A DNA stretch of 64,000 nucleotides from Paenibacillus ginsengihumi DSM 21568 (GTDB taxonomy: Bacteria > Bacillota > Bacilli > Paenibacillales > NBRC-103111). Below, piece by piece: positions 16,138-25,413 of this stretch. A model generated the notes under the pieces. That model was not told where the DNA came from and did not search any database. It was given only the letters and a program-made list of their open reading frames with translations. Within the stretch, counting starts at the first letter, position 1; every line of letters begins with the position of its first letter. The stretch lies in contig NZ_KB905565.1 of NCBI RefSeq assembly GCF_000380965.1, positions 1-64,000 on the forward strand. The letters run 5' to 3'. The position numbers and the translations under genes are program-made.

Positions 16138-17307
16138 ATGCAAGCCGCATGCCGAATCAAGTCGATTGGTTTTATCGCCGTCCTAACGCTTGGAGTGCTG
16201 CTGTTCGCGGCCGGATTCGTTCCCGCACGGGCCGCCGCAGCCGGCACGGTGGAACTGTACACGCCTTACCTGGAGCTGTCCGCGCCGCCTGGCGAATCAA
16301 TCAGCTACAGCGTCGATGTCATCAACCGGGGAAGCTCGACCGCGTCAGTCGATCTGTCCTTCGATACGAAAGGCAACAACTGGACGTACGAGCTGACGGC
16401 AGGGGGGCGGGCGGTCAACCGGCTGGCGGTCAAGAGCGGCGAGTCGCAGACGATGAATCTGCAGCTCGAAGTTCCGCTGGAAATCGATAAAGGCGCCTAT
16501 TCGTTCCAGCTTGTCGCCGGAGGCAGCGAGCCGCTGCCGCTGACCGTCCATGTAACGGAAAAAGGCACGTTCCGCACGGAGCTCACGACCGATCAGGCGA
16601 ACATGAGCGGCCACGCCGAGTCGTCCTTCAGCTTCAGCGCCAAGCTGCGCAACAGGACATCCGAGAAGCAAAATTACTCGCTTCAGTCGGCCGCGCAGCC
16701 CGGCTGGAACGTAACCTTCAACTCGGGCGGCAAGGACGTTACCTCCGTCGAGGTGGAGCCGAATGCGGAGCAGTCGATCACGATCAACATCAAGCCGCCA
16801 GCCAATATAACTGCCGGCACGTATTCGATTCCGGTCACCGCCTCCAACAATTCGACCTCGGCCGAAACGAAGCTCGAGGTGGTCATTACCGGCACCTATG
16901 ACATGAAGCTGAGCACCCCGAACGATCTGCTCAGTACGGACGTTACCGCCGGGTCGGAGCGCAAGATCGATCTCGTCGTGGCCAATACGGGCTCGGCGCA
17001 GCTGAAGAATGTCAGCCTGTCCGCATCCAGCCCGTCCGGCTGGGAAGTCTCGTTCGAGCCTTCCACCGTCGAGGCGATCGAGCCTGGGGCGGAAGCGCGT
17101 GTGCAGGCGACGATCAAGGCCGACAAGAAGGCGCTTGCCGGCGACTATGTCGTGCAAATGACGGCTTCCTCGCCGGAGAAAAAAGCCGACGCCCAATTCC
17201 GCATCGCCGTGAAATCGTCCGCGCTTTGGGGCTGGGTCGGCATCCTGATCATCGCCGCGGTGGCGGCCGGCATCGCGCATTTGTTCCGCAAATATGGGAG
17301 GCGGTAA
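16138..17307 (+). CDS. NEW3-domain exported membrane-anchored protein
   Basis: Cell-surface protein: an N-terminal signal peptide (IGFIAVLTLGVLLFAAGF, cleavage near AAA), then about 320 residues of tandem beta-sandwich NEW3/CARDB-like repeats (NRGSSTASVDLSF; LRNRTSEKQNYSL; VANTGSAQLKNVSLS, each followed by GW-V-F and a PG-x-Y-x-I/V-P strand), and one C-terminal transmembrane helix with a basic tail (RKYGRR). AAAGGGGG precedes ATG 16138 by about 7 nt; ATG 16108 is an alternative. It forms an operon with the ATPase and permease that follow within a few bases. It may be an external substrate-capturing or scaffold component of that exporter. Confidence 0.85.
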   Translation: MQAACRIKSIGFIAVLTLGVLLFAAGFVPARAAAAGTVELYTPYLELSAPPGESISYSVDVINRGSSTASVDLSFDTKGNNWTYELTAGGRAVNRLAVKSGESQTMNLQLEVPLEIDKGAYSFQLVAGGSEPLPLTVHVTEKGTFRTELTTDQANMSGHAESSFSFSAKLRNRTSEKQNYSLQSAAQPGWNVTFNSGGKDVTSVEVEPNAEQSITINIKPPANITAGTYSIPVTASNNSTSAETKLEVVITGTYDMKLSTPNDLLSTDVTAGSERKIDLVVANTGSAQLKNVSLSASSPSGWEVSFEPSTVEAIEPGAEARVQATIKADKKALAGDYVVQMTASSPEKKADAQFRIAVKSSALWGWVGILIIAAVAAGIAHLFRKYGRR

Positions 17308-17311
17308 TGTG

Positions 17312-18334
17312 ATGCAAGCGAACAAGGAGACGCTGGCGGATCGCCCGGATGCAGGGCCTCAGGCTGCAAGCGAGCCGCCCATTATCGAGCTGAAGGGGCT
17401 GACCAAGAAGTACGGTGAATTTACCGCAGTCCATCATTTGGATCTGGCGATCGGCAGAGGGGAAATCTTCGGCCTGCTCGGACCGAACGGCGCCGGCAAG
17501 ACGACAACGATCCTCATGATGCTCGGTCTCGCGGAGCCGACCTCGGGCACCGCCCGGGTGTGCGGGCTCGATCCGGTGCGCCAGTCGCTCGCCGTCAAGC
17601 GCCGCGTCGGTTATATGCCCGACGACGTCGGCTTCTATGAAGACCGGACCGCGCTCGACAACCTGATGTTCACGGCCCGCCTGAACCGCATTCCCGAGGA
17701 AGAGGCGCGCCGGCTGGCGCTTGAGCTGCTGGAGCGCGTCGGCCTGGAGCAGGCGTCCGGGAAGAAGGTGGGCGCTTTCTCGCGGGGGATGCGGCAGCGG
17801 CTGGGGCTGGCCGATGTGCTGATCAAGCGGCCCGAGGTGATCATCCTCGACGAGCCGACTCTCGGCATCGACCCGGAGGGGGTGCGCGAGCTGCTGCAGC
17901 TGATCTCGGATTTGAGCCGCAAGGAGCAGCTGACCGTGCTGCTGTCCTCCCACCATCTGCACCAGGTGCAGCAAATTTGCGACAGGGTCGGGCTGTTCGT
18001 CCAGGGAAAGCTGATCGCTTCGGGCGATATCTCCACCTTGGCCGCGCAACTGGACGAGGAAGGGACGGTGACGGTGGAGCTGGAGGCCGCGAACTGGTCC
18101 GCCGAGCTGACCGAGCGGCTGAGCGGGCTCGCCGGCGTGATCGAATGCCGCGTCGCGGAGGGCGGCAGGCAGGGGGAGACCGCCGCCACGCTCTTATGCC
18201 GCAGCGATGTAACCGCCGACGCCGCGGCGGCCGCCGTCGACTGCGGGGCGAGGATTGTGTCCGTCCGGCGCAAGCAGTACGGCCTTGACGATATTTATCA
18301 CCGCTATTTCGAAGGGGGTGGAGCGCATGGCTGA
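17312..18334 (+). CDS. ABC exporter ATP-binding protein
   Basis: ATPase of a CcmA/NatA-type ABC-2 transporter. Walker A GPNGAGKTT with K63, Q-loop region YMPDDVGFYE, signature SRGMRQR at about 157-163 (a variant of LSGGQ), Walker B IILDEPTLGID with D180/E181, and the switch His in LLSSHHLHQ. A C-terminal extension of about 100 residues after the nucleotide-binding domain may bind the permease. GGAGGCG lies 10 nt before ATG 17312 (a GTG at 17309 is also possible). It overlaps the permease gene by 8 nt. The substrate is unknown. Confidence 0.9.
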   Translation: MQANKETLADRPDAGPQAASEPPIIELKGLTKKYGEFTAVHHLDLAIGRGEIFGLLGPNGAGKTTTILMMLGLAEPTSGTARVCGLDPVRQSLAVKRRVGYMPDDVGFYEDRTALDNLMFTARLNRIPEEEARRLALELLERVGLEQASGKKVGAFSRGMRQRLGLADVLIKRPEVIILDEPTLGIDPEGVRELLQLISDLSRKEQLTVLLSSHHLHQVQQICDRVGLFVQGKLIASGDISTLAAQLDEEGTVTVELEAANWSAELTERLSGLAGVIECRVAEGGRQGETAATLLCRSDVTADAAAAAVDCGARIVSVRRKQYGLDDIYHRYFEGGGAHG

Positions 18335-19418
18335 CTGGCTGTTACGGCTGAAGGACTGGCGCGGCCGGCTGGCCAGCATCCCCGGCAAGCTGCGCCTCGC
18401 GCTGAGGTCGCTGCGGGCCGGGGAAGAAGCTGATCCGGCCGGCGACGCTCCGGCTCGCAACGTCCGAACGCCGTCTCCCTTCTGGGTTATCGTGCACAAG
18501 GAACTGGGGGACCATATGCGCAGCTGGCGCTTCGGCATTCTGATCGCCATCGTGGTTCTCGCCTGCATCGGCTCCGTCTATGCCGCCATCACCGCGCTGC
18601 GAAACGGGGTCCAATCGAACGAAACCGACTCGTCCTTTTTGTTTCTGAAGATGTTTACTGTAACCGACCGTTCGCTGCCCAGCTTTACGACGTTCGTGTC
18701 GTTTCTCGGGCCGCTGATCGGCATCGCGCTCGGCTTTGACGCCGTCAATTCCGAGCGGAGCAAAGGGACGCTCAGCAGGCTGCTGTCGCAGCCGCTGTAC
18801 CGGGACGAATTCATCCGGGCCAAATTCACCGCATCGTTGCTGCTTGTCGCCATCGTGCTGTTCGCCCTTGCTCTGCTCGTCATGGGACTTGGGCTGCTGA
18901 CGATCGGCTATCCGCCGACGCCGGAGGAAGTGCTGCGCGTGCTGCTATTCGTCTGCGTCGGGATTGTGTACGTCGGGTTCTGGCTGAATTTGTCCATCCT
19001 GTTCTCGATTCGCTTCCGCCAGGCGGCCACCTCTGCGCTGTCGGGAATCGGCCTGTGGCTGTTTTTCTCCTTCTTTTACGGCATGATCACCGATCTCATC
19101 GGCCGTTCGACCGCGCCGCCGGAAACGGCGGGAGCCGCCGCAATCATTTCGCACGCGAACGCCATGCTGCTGCTGAACCGGCTGTCGCCCGCCTATTTGT
19201 TCTCGGAGACGACGACCACGCTGCTGACGCCCGGCGTCCGCTCGCTCGGTCCGCTGACGATGGATCAGGTGTACGGCGCAATCGCCAGCCCCCTGCCGCT
19301 GGGCCAAAGCGTGCTGCTCGTCTGGGCTCAGCTCGTCGGGCTGCTGGCCGCGACGATGGTCTGCTTCGGCATTTCGTATGCGCTGTTCATGCGCCAGGAG
19401 ATTCGTTCCCGCTCCTGA
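18327..19418 (+). CDS. ABC-2 type exporter permease
   Basis: About 363 residues with six predicted transmembrane helices. It has a long cytosolic N-terminus, a first helix at FGILIAIVVLACIGSVYAA, an external loop, then the FDAVNSERSKGTLSRLLSQP coupling region typical of NosY/NatB-like ABC-2 permeases and four or five more helices. GGGGGTGGAG stands just before ATG 18327. With the ATPase and NEW3 protein it forms an exporter whose likely regulator is the divergent ECF sigma factor. Transcription ends at 19479-19526. Confidence 0.88.
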   Translation: MADWLLRLKDWRGRLASIPGKLRLALRSLRAGEEADPAGDAPARNVRTPSPFWVIVHKELGDHMRSWRFGILIAIVVLACIGSVYAAITALRNGVQSNETDSSFLFLKMFTVTDRSLPSFTTFVSFLGPLIGIALGFDAVNSERSKGTLSRLLSQPLYRDEFIRAKFTASLLLVAIVLFALALLVMGLGLLTIGYPPTPEEVLRVLLFVCVGIVYVGFWLNLSILFSIRFRQAATSALSGIGLWLFFSFFYGMITDLIGRSTAPPETAGAAAIISHANAMLLLNRLSPAYLFSETTTTLLTPGVRSLGPLTMDQVYGAIASPLPLGQSVLLVWAQLVGLLAATMVCFGISYALFMRQEIRSRS

Positions 19419-19478
19419 CCGAGAAGGCCGCTCCCCTTGGCAGCATGCCGCTTGTCGGCGCATCGCCAACAAAGCCAA

Positions 19479-19526
19479 AAAGCCGCCCGTAAGCCTAGAA
19501 GGCTCCGTTCGGGCGGCTTTGCTTTT
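19479..19526 (+). terminator. terminator of the NEW3/ABC operon
   Basis: AAAGCCGCCCG (19479-19489) pairs with CGGGCGGCTTT (19510-19520); GCTTTT follows. Confidence 0.85.
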
Positions 19527-19599
19527 GCTGTAGCGTTATTCGATAAAGTGTTAAAGCGAAGTGCATAACGACGTCGATGGACATTTGCCAAGGCCGAGC

Positions 19600-19759
19600 C
19601 GATGACGAGCGCTTCCTTCGTCATCGGTCGTCACCTGCGGTGTTGAAATTTTGTCGGCGTATTCCGTCCAATTTTCAAGATAGACGCCCATGCCGCTCGC
19701 GCAGCACCATCAGAAGATGAAAATGGGGCGCGGGCCCTGGGGGCTATTTTCAAGATAGT
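19600..19759 (+). repeat. dispersed modular repeat copy R3 (modules A-B-C)
   Basis: Module A: GATGACGAGCGCTTCCTTCG hairpin then GTCGTCACCTGCGGTG. Module B: TTGAAATTTTGTCGG paired loosely with CCAATTTTCAAGATAG. Module C: a CATGCCGCT...GCAGCACCATCAGAAG segment ending TATTTTCAAGATAG. It follows the exporter terminator. Confidence 0.85.
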
Positions 19760-19766
19760 CAACAAA

Positions 19767-19951
19767 TGTTGCATTTTGTACAACAAAAACAGGGGGATAA
19801 ACCGCACTGGCCGCTCAATGTTGTAGAAAGTACAACTTTTCGGGCGATGTTCCCGGGTTTGAAGCCCATCACACCTAAATTGTTGCACAAAGTGCAACAT
19901 TTCCCTTTCCCTTGCGCGAAGGGTAAGGAAAATGTTGCATTTTTTGCAGGA
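19767..19951. repeat. four helically phased TGTTGYA-N5-TRCAACA palindromes
   Basis: Four 19-bp dyads: TGTTGCATTTTGTACAACA (19767-19785), TGTTGTAGAAAGTACAACT (19819-19837), TGTTGCACAAAGTGCAACA (19881-19899) and TGTTGCATTTTTTGCAGGA (19933-19951). Start-to-start spacings are 52, 62 and 52 bp, close to whole turns of B-DNA. A 74-codon plus-strand reading frame through the array is made by the repeats themselves and is not annotated as a gene. Confidence 0.7.
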
Positions 19952-20150
19952 TTCGCCGTCTCAAGTGCCGCGCAGGGGGAGCACTAACGCAGAGTTCGAA
20001 CGCTAGCGCGGAGGTCGGGGACCGCCGGCTGAATATCCCCTATCCCAGCAAGATTGGTTTGCGCGATAAAGGTCCTTGCCGAAGGCCATGTTCAGCCTGT
20101 TGGCGAAGCCCTGATATATTCGGGGCTATTGCTTTTTTAAGGGACGGAGA
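19952..20150. other. non-coding stretch, nothing recognised
   Basis: No ribosome binding site with a usable frame, hairpin or family motif was found between the palindrome array and the small membrane-protein gene. Confidence 0.5.
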
Positions 20151-20429
20151 CTACATGTTGAGTACTGAGCTAAAGACGCTCAGGAAAACGATGGCGAAGA
20201 TCAGATATAGACCGAGGAAAATAACGGTTAACAGCAGCGCAGCCCGGGCATAATTGCGCTTGTTCGGATTCGTCTTGTCGCCGAAGCCCCACACGAACAG
20301 CAAAATCAGATTGACGACCGGAATGGCGCAGAGGAATAGCGTCAGCATCCAATCCTTCGTAGATATGATCGGAGCTGCGTTCTCCCCGCCGGGCCATCCC
20401 GCGCGGGTCCCGGTCGGTTCATGATTCAC
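20151..20429 (-). CDS. small conserved two-helix membrane protein
   Basis: 92 residues: a Pro/Gly-rich N-terminus, then the motif TKDWMLTLFLCAIPVVNLIL and a second hydrophobic helix (LLLTVIFLGLYLIFAIVFL) separated by a polar loop (GFGDKTNPNKRNYARA). Proteins with this DWM-T-x-L-P-x-x-N-x-x-L-x-x-W pattern are common as hypothetical membrane proteins in Paenibacillus. It starts at GTG 20429 with GAGGTG 7 nt upstream. It stands alone. The function is unknown. Confidence 0.75.
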   Translation of the reverse strand: MNHEPTGTRAGWPGGENAAPIISTKDWMLTLFLCAIPVVNLILLFVWGFGDKTNPNKRNYARAALLLTVIFLGLYLIFAIVFLSVFSSVLNM

Positions 20430-20735
20430 GGCAAGTCACCTCGCAACGAAATGTCTGTAGAGCATATGACCGGCCGCATACAAAAATGCGGGCTACGGGA
20501 GGAAATGCCCAAAAAGAACAGGCTTCGCCGGATGCGACTTGCCGGGAGCGCTTGTATGATAAAGCTCTGCGCCAGCCGGCTAAAGTCTCGGGCTATGCGA
20601 GCAGAGCCGGAAGGAAGCCGGATGCGACTGGCCTGGCCCGCCGCACCGCGAGCGACCAGCGCTCATCGTTTCGGCAAGTGTATGGTTTTCGGACAGCGGT
20701 GGAAAGCTATGTGGAAAATTTGACGCGATCAAAGC
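20430..20735. other. non-coding stretch with short direct repeats
   Basis: Two overlapping plus-strand reading frames cross it but neither has a convincing start or recognisable sequence. It contains a twofold repeat around GCCGGATGCGACTKGCC (about 20528 and 20618). I see no gene. Confidence 0.5.
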
Positions 20736-20882
20736 CGAAAATTTTCAACACCGAAGGTGACGACCGATGACGAAGGAGTCGTTCGTCATAGGCGTCTATC
20801 TTGAAAATAGCGCCGGGCCCGCAGCCCAATTTTCACCATCTGATGGTGCTGCGCCAGCGGCATGGGGGTCTATCTTGAAAAC
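20736..20882 (-). repeat. dispersed modular repeat copy R4 (modules C-A)
   Basis: On the minus strand: TTTTCAAGATAGACCCCCAT, the CACCATCAGATGGTG hairpin, CGCTATTTTCAAGATAG, then module A with the ATGACGA / TCGTCAT pair and CACCTTCGGTGTTGAAAAT. It lies in the divergent region between the small membrane protein and the hydrolase. Confidence 0.85.
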
Positions 20883-20932
20883 TACAATGATAGCAGGCGC
20901 ATTTTCCTTGCACATACATGAGGTGAATAACG

Positions 20933-21796
20933 ATGCCCTATGCGGAAATTAACGGGACGACGATCTATTACGAAGTGAAGGGAAGCGGGACTCCGCTGCT
21001 GCTCATTCATCCGCCGCTGCTGGCAAGCGGCAATTTCCGTTACCAATTGTCGGGGTTGTCCGATCGGTTCCGGGTCATTGCGTTCGATATTCGCGGGCAC
21101 GGCCGCAGCCGGTATTCGAAAACGCCGATCACCTACGCCTTGATTGCTGACGATATCGTCGGCTTGATGGATTATTTGGGTATCAGGCAAGCTTGCATCG
21201 GAGGATACTCCACCGGAGCATCGATCGCGCTGGAAGCGATGCTGGATTATCCGGAACGTTTCATCGGCGGGGTGATGATCAGCGGATTGTCGGAGGTCAG
21301 CAACGTCCTTCTGAAAAGCGAAATTTGGACGGCGGTTCGGCTGTCCTCGTTTCGCTTCAAACGGATGCTCGCTTCCGCGATCTCCCTCGGTAATGCAGAT
21401 TCGCCGGAGACGTTCCGCCGATTGTTCCGCGAGGCGGTGCGCGGAGACATACGCAATGTGCGCGAGTATTATGCGTACAGCCTCAAATACAACTGCACGG
21501 CGCAGCTTGAGCTGATCCGTCAGCCTATGCTGCTGCTGTACGGGGCCAAGGATAAAGGCTTTTACAAGTATGCCCGCCTGCTGAACGAGCATTTGCCTGA
21601 CAGCCGACTCTATTTTTTGCCCGGCGTCCGCCATCAGCTGCCGACGAAGGCTTGGGAACGCATGAACGGCTTAATCGAGGAATGGGCGGAGGAGAAAGGC
21701 ATTGTTGGGCAGCAGGCCGCGAGCGGCCTCAAGCCGGAGGTGCCGGTCCTGCCCACGGCGCGGCCCGAGGCCGACGAGCCGACGGTCCATCATTGA
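20933..21796 (+). CDS. alpha/beta-fold hydrolase
   Basis: Serine hydrolase of the alpha/beta fold: oxyanion-loop motif LLLIHPPLLA, GHGRS turn after FDIRG, nucleophile elbow GGYSTGAS (Ser near residue 96), acidic residue in YGAKDKGF and catalytic His in GVRHQLP. 287 residues with a Pro/Glu-rich tail. The ATG at 20933 is preceded by TGAGGTG. It is not clearly linked to a neighbouring operon; the sensor kinase begins 113 nt downstream. The substrate is unknown: esterase, lipase or haloperoxidase-like activity are all possible. Confidence 0.85.
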   Translation: MPYAEINGTTIYYEVKGSGTPLLLIHPPLLASGNFRYQLSGLSDRFRVIAFDIRGHGRSRYSKTPITYALIADDIVGLMDYLGIRQACIGGYSTGASIALEAMLDYPERFIGGVMISGLSEVSNVLLKSEIWTAVRLSSFRFKRMLASAISLGNADSPETFRRLFREAVRGDIRNVREYYAYSLKYNCTAQLELIRQPMLLLYGAKDKGFYKYARLLNEHLPDSRLYFLPGVRHQLPTKAWERMNGLIEEWAEEKGIVGQQAASGLKPEVPVLPTARPEADEPTVHH

Positions 21797-21909
21797 TGAC
21801 GCAGGCATTTCGCTCCCTTACCGTTTGACAGCCTTCCACAATCGAATCAGAATAGAAGGAAATAACGGCCCTCATTTGCGCAGTTTCGGCCTAGGGAGAG
21901 GATGCCCCG

Positions 21910-23709
21910 ATGTTCTACTCTTTGAAAAGCCGCCTCATCGCGTTCTTCGTCGTGCTGCTCGTCCTGTCGTTTGCGACGATGTCATCGCTTATGTTCAACG
22001 AATCCCGATCCATCATCCGTTCCTATATCGAATCCTCGGCATTGGAGAAAATGGACGAGTACGGCTCGTTCATCAGCATGGCCTTGACGCAAATCTACGA
22101 TTTGTCGTCGCTCGTATTCAACAGTGAACTGACAAAGAGCTGGAATATCGCGCTATCCGATCCGGGATTGCCGGAGGGAGAGAAAATGCTGGCCAACCTC
22201 CGGCTGAGCGAATTTTTGACGCAGGCGACGAACAGCTATTCGGGGGTGTCGTCCGTTTCCGTATACCATAAGGACGGCTTAAGAGTCACCGGCGGCAACC
22301 GGGTGGCAAGCGATACTTCCTTCTTGGAAGCCTTCTGGTATAACGATTTCATCCGGCACGGCAAGCGTTGGGTGCCGGCGCATACGGATCCCCTTGAAGC
22401 ATCGCTGTCCAAGCCGTATCAGGTCGTCAGCTTGATGCTGCCGATCGGGACGTTCGAGCCGTCCCCGTCCAAAAATTGGATGAAGGTCAACATCAGCGCC
22501 GATTTTTTGCTGGAGCCGCTGAACCGGATACATCTTGGAGAAAGCGGCACGATCTTCCTGCTGGATCGGGAAGGCGATCCGGTATTGCCGCAGCGGGAGG
22601 AATTCAATCTGGCGAAGGACTTGCTGAATGCGAAGGAGCTGCGCGACAGCGACAAGCCGTACGGCGTTCGGTATATGCAAAATGAAAGCGGAACCAACAA
22701 TATTGTCGTTTACAAAAAGCTGAACGTGAACGATTGGCTGCTGGTCGGTGTCGTCCCCGAAGGCGACCTGTTCGCCAAGCTGAACATGCTGCGCAACACC
22801 ATCGTGATCTTCAGCACTGCGCTGCTGATCGCCGCCGTTCTGGCGGCGACCTGGCTTTCCTACGGGATTACGAAGCCGCTTTCCCGTCTGGCCTCGGCGA
22901 TGCGGTCCGTGCAGAAGGGCGATTTCGGCTTGGCGGAGCTGCGCATCCCTCCGGAGCGAAGCGTCCGCAACGAGGTCGGTTATGTCACAGCGACGTTTCG
23001 CAATATGGTGGTGCAGCTGCGGCATCATATCAAGACGGAGTTCGAGCTGAAGCTGCTCCGCCAGCAGGCGGAATACAAATCGCTGCTCATGCAGATCAAT
23101 CCGCATTTTCTGTTCAATACGCTGGAACTGCTCAGCAGCCTGGCAATGCAGCGCCGGAAGGAAGACACCGTGAAGGTCATTGATTCGCTTGGCAAAATGC
23201 TGCGGTTTTCGCTCAAAATGAGCGACGATCTGGTTCCGCTTTCGGAGGAGCTGAAATATTTGCGCTATTATATCTCGATCCTGCAAATTCGTTTCGGTGA
23301 ACGCCTTGTCATCTCAATCGATGAAGAGGGAAGGCTGGACAAAGCGGAGATTGTCAAGTTTATTTTGCAGCCGCTCGTGGAAAACGCGGTGAAATACAGC
23401 TTTCAAATGCAGCCGCAGGCGGTCGTCGCCATCCGCGTCCGTTCGGAGGGCGGCCGGCTCCGTCTCTCCGTCCGCGACAACGGGGCAGGGATGCCGCCCG
23501 AGCTTGTGCAGCGGCTTCGTGCGGATTCGGAGGCGGCTCAATTCGCCCAAATGTTAACCGGCGACTCGCGGCAGATCGGGCTGCGCAACGTGCTGGCCCG
23601 GTGCCGTTTGTACTACGGCCCGCTGTTTGCGTTCGCTATCGATTCCCGCATCGGCGAAGGAACAACCATCGAGCTGCAAATACCGGCAACAGGGGGAGAA
23701 ACAGGATGA
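21910..23709 (+). CDS. YesM-type sensor histidine kinase
   Basis: Membrane kinase that senses carbohydrate-related signals and phosphorylates the adjacent response regulator. Transmembrane helix 1 at about residues 9-29, a large extracytoplasmic dCache-like domain (30-290), helix 2 (about 295-315), HAMP (316-370), then the His_kinase motif QINPHFLFNTLELL with H399 and an HATPase domain (PLVENAVKY, DNGAGMP, IGLRNVLARC). GGGAGAGG stands 8 nt before ATG 21910. A possible promoter is TTGACA (21825) with CAGAAT 17 nt later. The stop overlaps the regulator start as ATGA. Confidence 0.93.
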   Translation: MFYSLKSRLIAFFVVLLVLSFATMSSLMFNESRSIIRSYIESSALEKMDEYGSFISMALTQIYDLSSLVFNSELTKSWNIALSDPGLPEGEKMLANLRLSEFLTQATNSYSGVSSVSVYHKDGLRVTGGNRVASDTSFLEAFWYNDFIRHGKRWVPAHTDPLEASLSKPYQVVSLMLPIGTFEPSPSKNWMKVNISADFLLEPLNRIHLGESGTIFLLDREGDPVLPQREEFNLAKDLLNAKELRDSDKPYGVRYMQNESGTNNIVVYKKLNVNDWLLVGVVPEGDLFAKLNMLRNTIVIFSTALLIAAVLAATWLSYGITKPLSRLASAMRSVQKGDFGLAELRIPPERSVRNEVGYVTATFRNMVVQLRHHIKTEFELKLLRQQAEYKSLLMQINPHFLFNTLELLSSLAMQRRKEDTVKVIDSLGKMLRFSLKMSDDLVPLSEELKYLRYYISILQIRFGERLVISIDEEGRLDKAEIVKFILQPLVENAVKYSFQMQPQAVVAIRVRSEGGRLRLSVRDNGAGMPPELVQRLRADSEAAQFAQMLTGDSRQIGLRNVLARCRLYYGPLFAFAIDSRIGEGTTIELQIPATGGETG

Positions 23710-25325
23710 GCTATCGGGTATTGATCGTTGACGATGAACCGGAAATTCGCCAAGGCCTCCGGCTTAAGGCCGATTGGGAGGCGCTCGGCCTTACGGTGGC
23801 AGGAGAGGCGGCGGACGGGAGGGAGGCGCTGGAGCGGCTCGCCGGCGAAGCGATCGACATCGTCATCATGGACATGAACATGCCGCTCATGGACGGAGTC
23901 TCGTTGCTGGAGGCATGCGGCGAGCGGCATCCGTCCCTGCGGTGCATCGTCGTTACCGGCTATGAGGATTTTCAATACGCCCGGGCGGCGATTCGCCACC
24001 ATGCCCGCGACTATCTGCTCAAGCCCGTCTCGCAGGAGGAGCTGGCGGCGGCGCTGCGCAAGGTGACCCGCGAGCTGGATGAGGAGCGGGCCCTCAAGGC
24101 AGAGCGGGAGACGGTGCAGTGGCGATTGTCCCAATATTATAAACAGATGAAAGAGCATTTCATCGTCCATCTGGTTACGGAGGAGCTGGAGAAGGAAGGA
24201 GCGGTTCGGGACAAGGCCAGGCTGTTCCAGCTGGACGGCTGGGACGGCTCGGCTGTCCGCTTCGTTACCGCCGGCCTGAGCGAGAGGAAGCGGGCGGCGG
24301 ACCAAGGCCCGGGCGGGCGTACGCCGGATAAGCTGAGGCTGCCGTTCGAACTGATCTGCCGGGAATTCGCCGAGACGTACCCGTTCGAGACGCCGGTCTT
24401 TCGCGATGCCCGTTATCCGGGTCTTATTCATTTCGTCCTGCCTGACGAGCAGGCGGACGCCTTTGCGCAGGCGCTGCGGCAGTGCGTGCACGGGCACCTT
24501 GCCTTCGAGCCGGCCGTTGGCGTCGGCCGGCCGGTTGCCGGCTTCACAGCCTGGAAGGAAGGGTATCTCTCCTCGCTCGTCGCCTGGAACTTGGCAGAAA
24601 GCGACATCAATGCCGCGCCGGACCGGCAGACGGAGAGCATGCATGCACTGACCGGGGAACACGCGAAGCTGCTGCAGCGGTACCTGTCGCAAGGCGACCT
24701 GGCGTCGTTCGAGCGGGCGGTCGGCAAGGAGCTGACGGATGCCTTCCGGGAATCGCGGGCACGCTTTGTCAAAACGATTTTCCAGCTTTATTTGCTGCTC
24801 GATTCGCTGGCATACGAGGCCGGCGCGCCGCTGGACAGCGGCGATCAGCTGTGGGTCCGCCCGGAAATGGCGCTTGATCTCGATTCGGTCGAGAAAGCGA
24901 GGACGTTCCTGTATCGTCTGGGCAGCAAAATTTATCGCACATACCAGGCGGGTAGCGGCGATTCGGACGAGTCGGCGATGCTGGCGGCCAAGCAATTTAT
25001 CGACGGCAACTACATGTACGACTTGCATTTGACGATGCTGGCGGAGCGGTTTAACTATCACCCGTCGTATTTTTCGGAATTGTTCAAGGCGAAGATCGGC
25101 AAGACGTTTATTCAGTATTTGACAGAGGTGCGGATGGCCGAGGCTGTTCGCCTGCTGCGGGAAACGCCGCTCAGCTTATGGGATATCGCGGAGCTGACCG
25201 GCTTCGCGAGCGCCAGCTATTTTAGCTCCAGGTTCAAACGGATGTACGGAATGACTCCTTCGGAATTTCGGCAGCAGCGATCCGGATCGCCGCATTCCGA
25301 AAAAATGCAATTCCGAAAAAATTGA
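23706..25325 (+). CDS. YesN-type response regulator with AraC domain
   Basis: Receiver domain with acidic pair D9/D10, phospho-acceptor D56 (IVIMDMNMP) and conserved Lys in YLLKPVSQEEL. The middle region (about 130-430) is poorly conserved, as in this family. The C-terminal AraC-type HTH pair (LHLTMLAERFNYHPSYFSELF; LWDIAELTGFASASYFSSRF) binds DNA. It is predicted to activate the three ABC transporter genes downstream in response to the kinase. Translation is coupled to the kinase by ATGA at 23706. The 539-residue size is typical of YesN-like proteins. Confidence 0.93.
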   Translation: MSYRVLIVDDEPEIRQGLRLKADWEALGLTVAGEAADGREALERLAGEAIDIVIMDMNMPLMDGVSLLEACGERHPSLRCIVVTGYEDFQYARAAIRHHARDYLLKPVSQEELAAALRKVTRELDEERALKAERETVQWRLSQYYKQMKEHFIVHLVTEELEKEGAVRDKARLFQLDGWDGSAVRFVTAGLSERKRAADQGPGGRTPDKLRLPFELICREFAETYPFETPVFRDARYPGLIHFVLPDEQADAFAQALRQCVHGHLAFEPAVGVGRPVAGFTAWKEGYLSSLVAWNLAESDINAAPDRQTESMHALTGEHAKLLQRYLSQGDLASFERAVGKELTDAFRESRARFVKTIFQLYLLLDSLAYEAGAPLDSGDQLWVRPEMALDLDSVEKARTFLYRLGSKIYRTYQAGSGDSDESAMLAAKQFIDGNYMYDLHLTMLAERFNYHPSYFSELFKAKIGKTFIQYLTEVRMAEAVRLLRETPLSLWDIAELTGFASASYFSSRFKRMYGMTPSEFRQQRSGSPHSEKMQFRKN

Positions 25326-25413
25326 TAGCGAAGAGCTGAAGAAATCGCATTCAAATCTGCCGCTCCAATCCTTATGATCAATATACCGTCATCTGGAGAA
25401 GGAGGAGGATTTT

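Noticed and set aside
19766-19987. 74-codon frame (MLHFVQQ...) across the palindrome array
   Set aside because: The codons come from the repeated dyads themselves, with no ribosome binding site or conserved protein motif.
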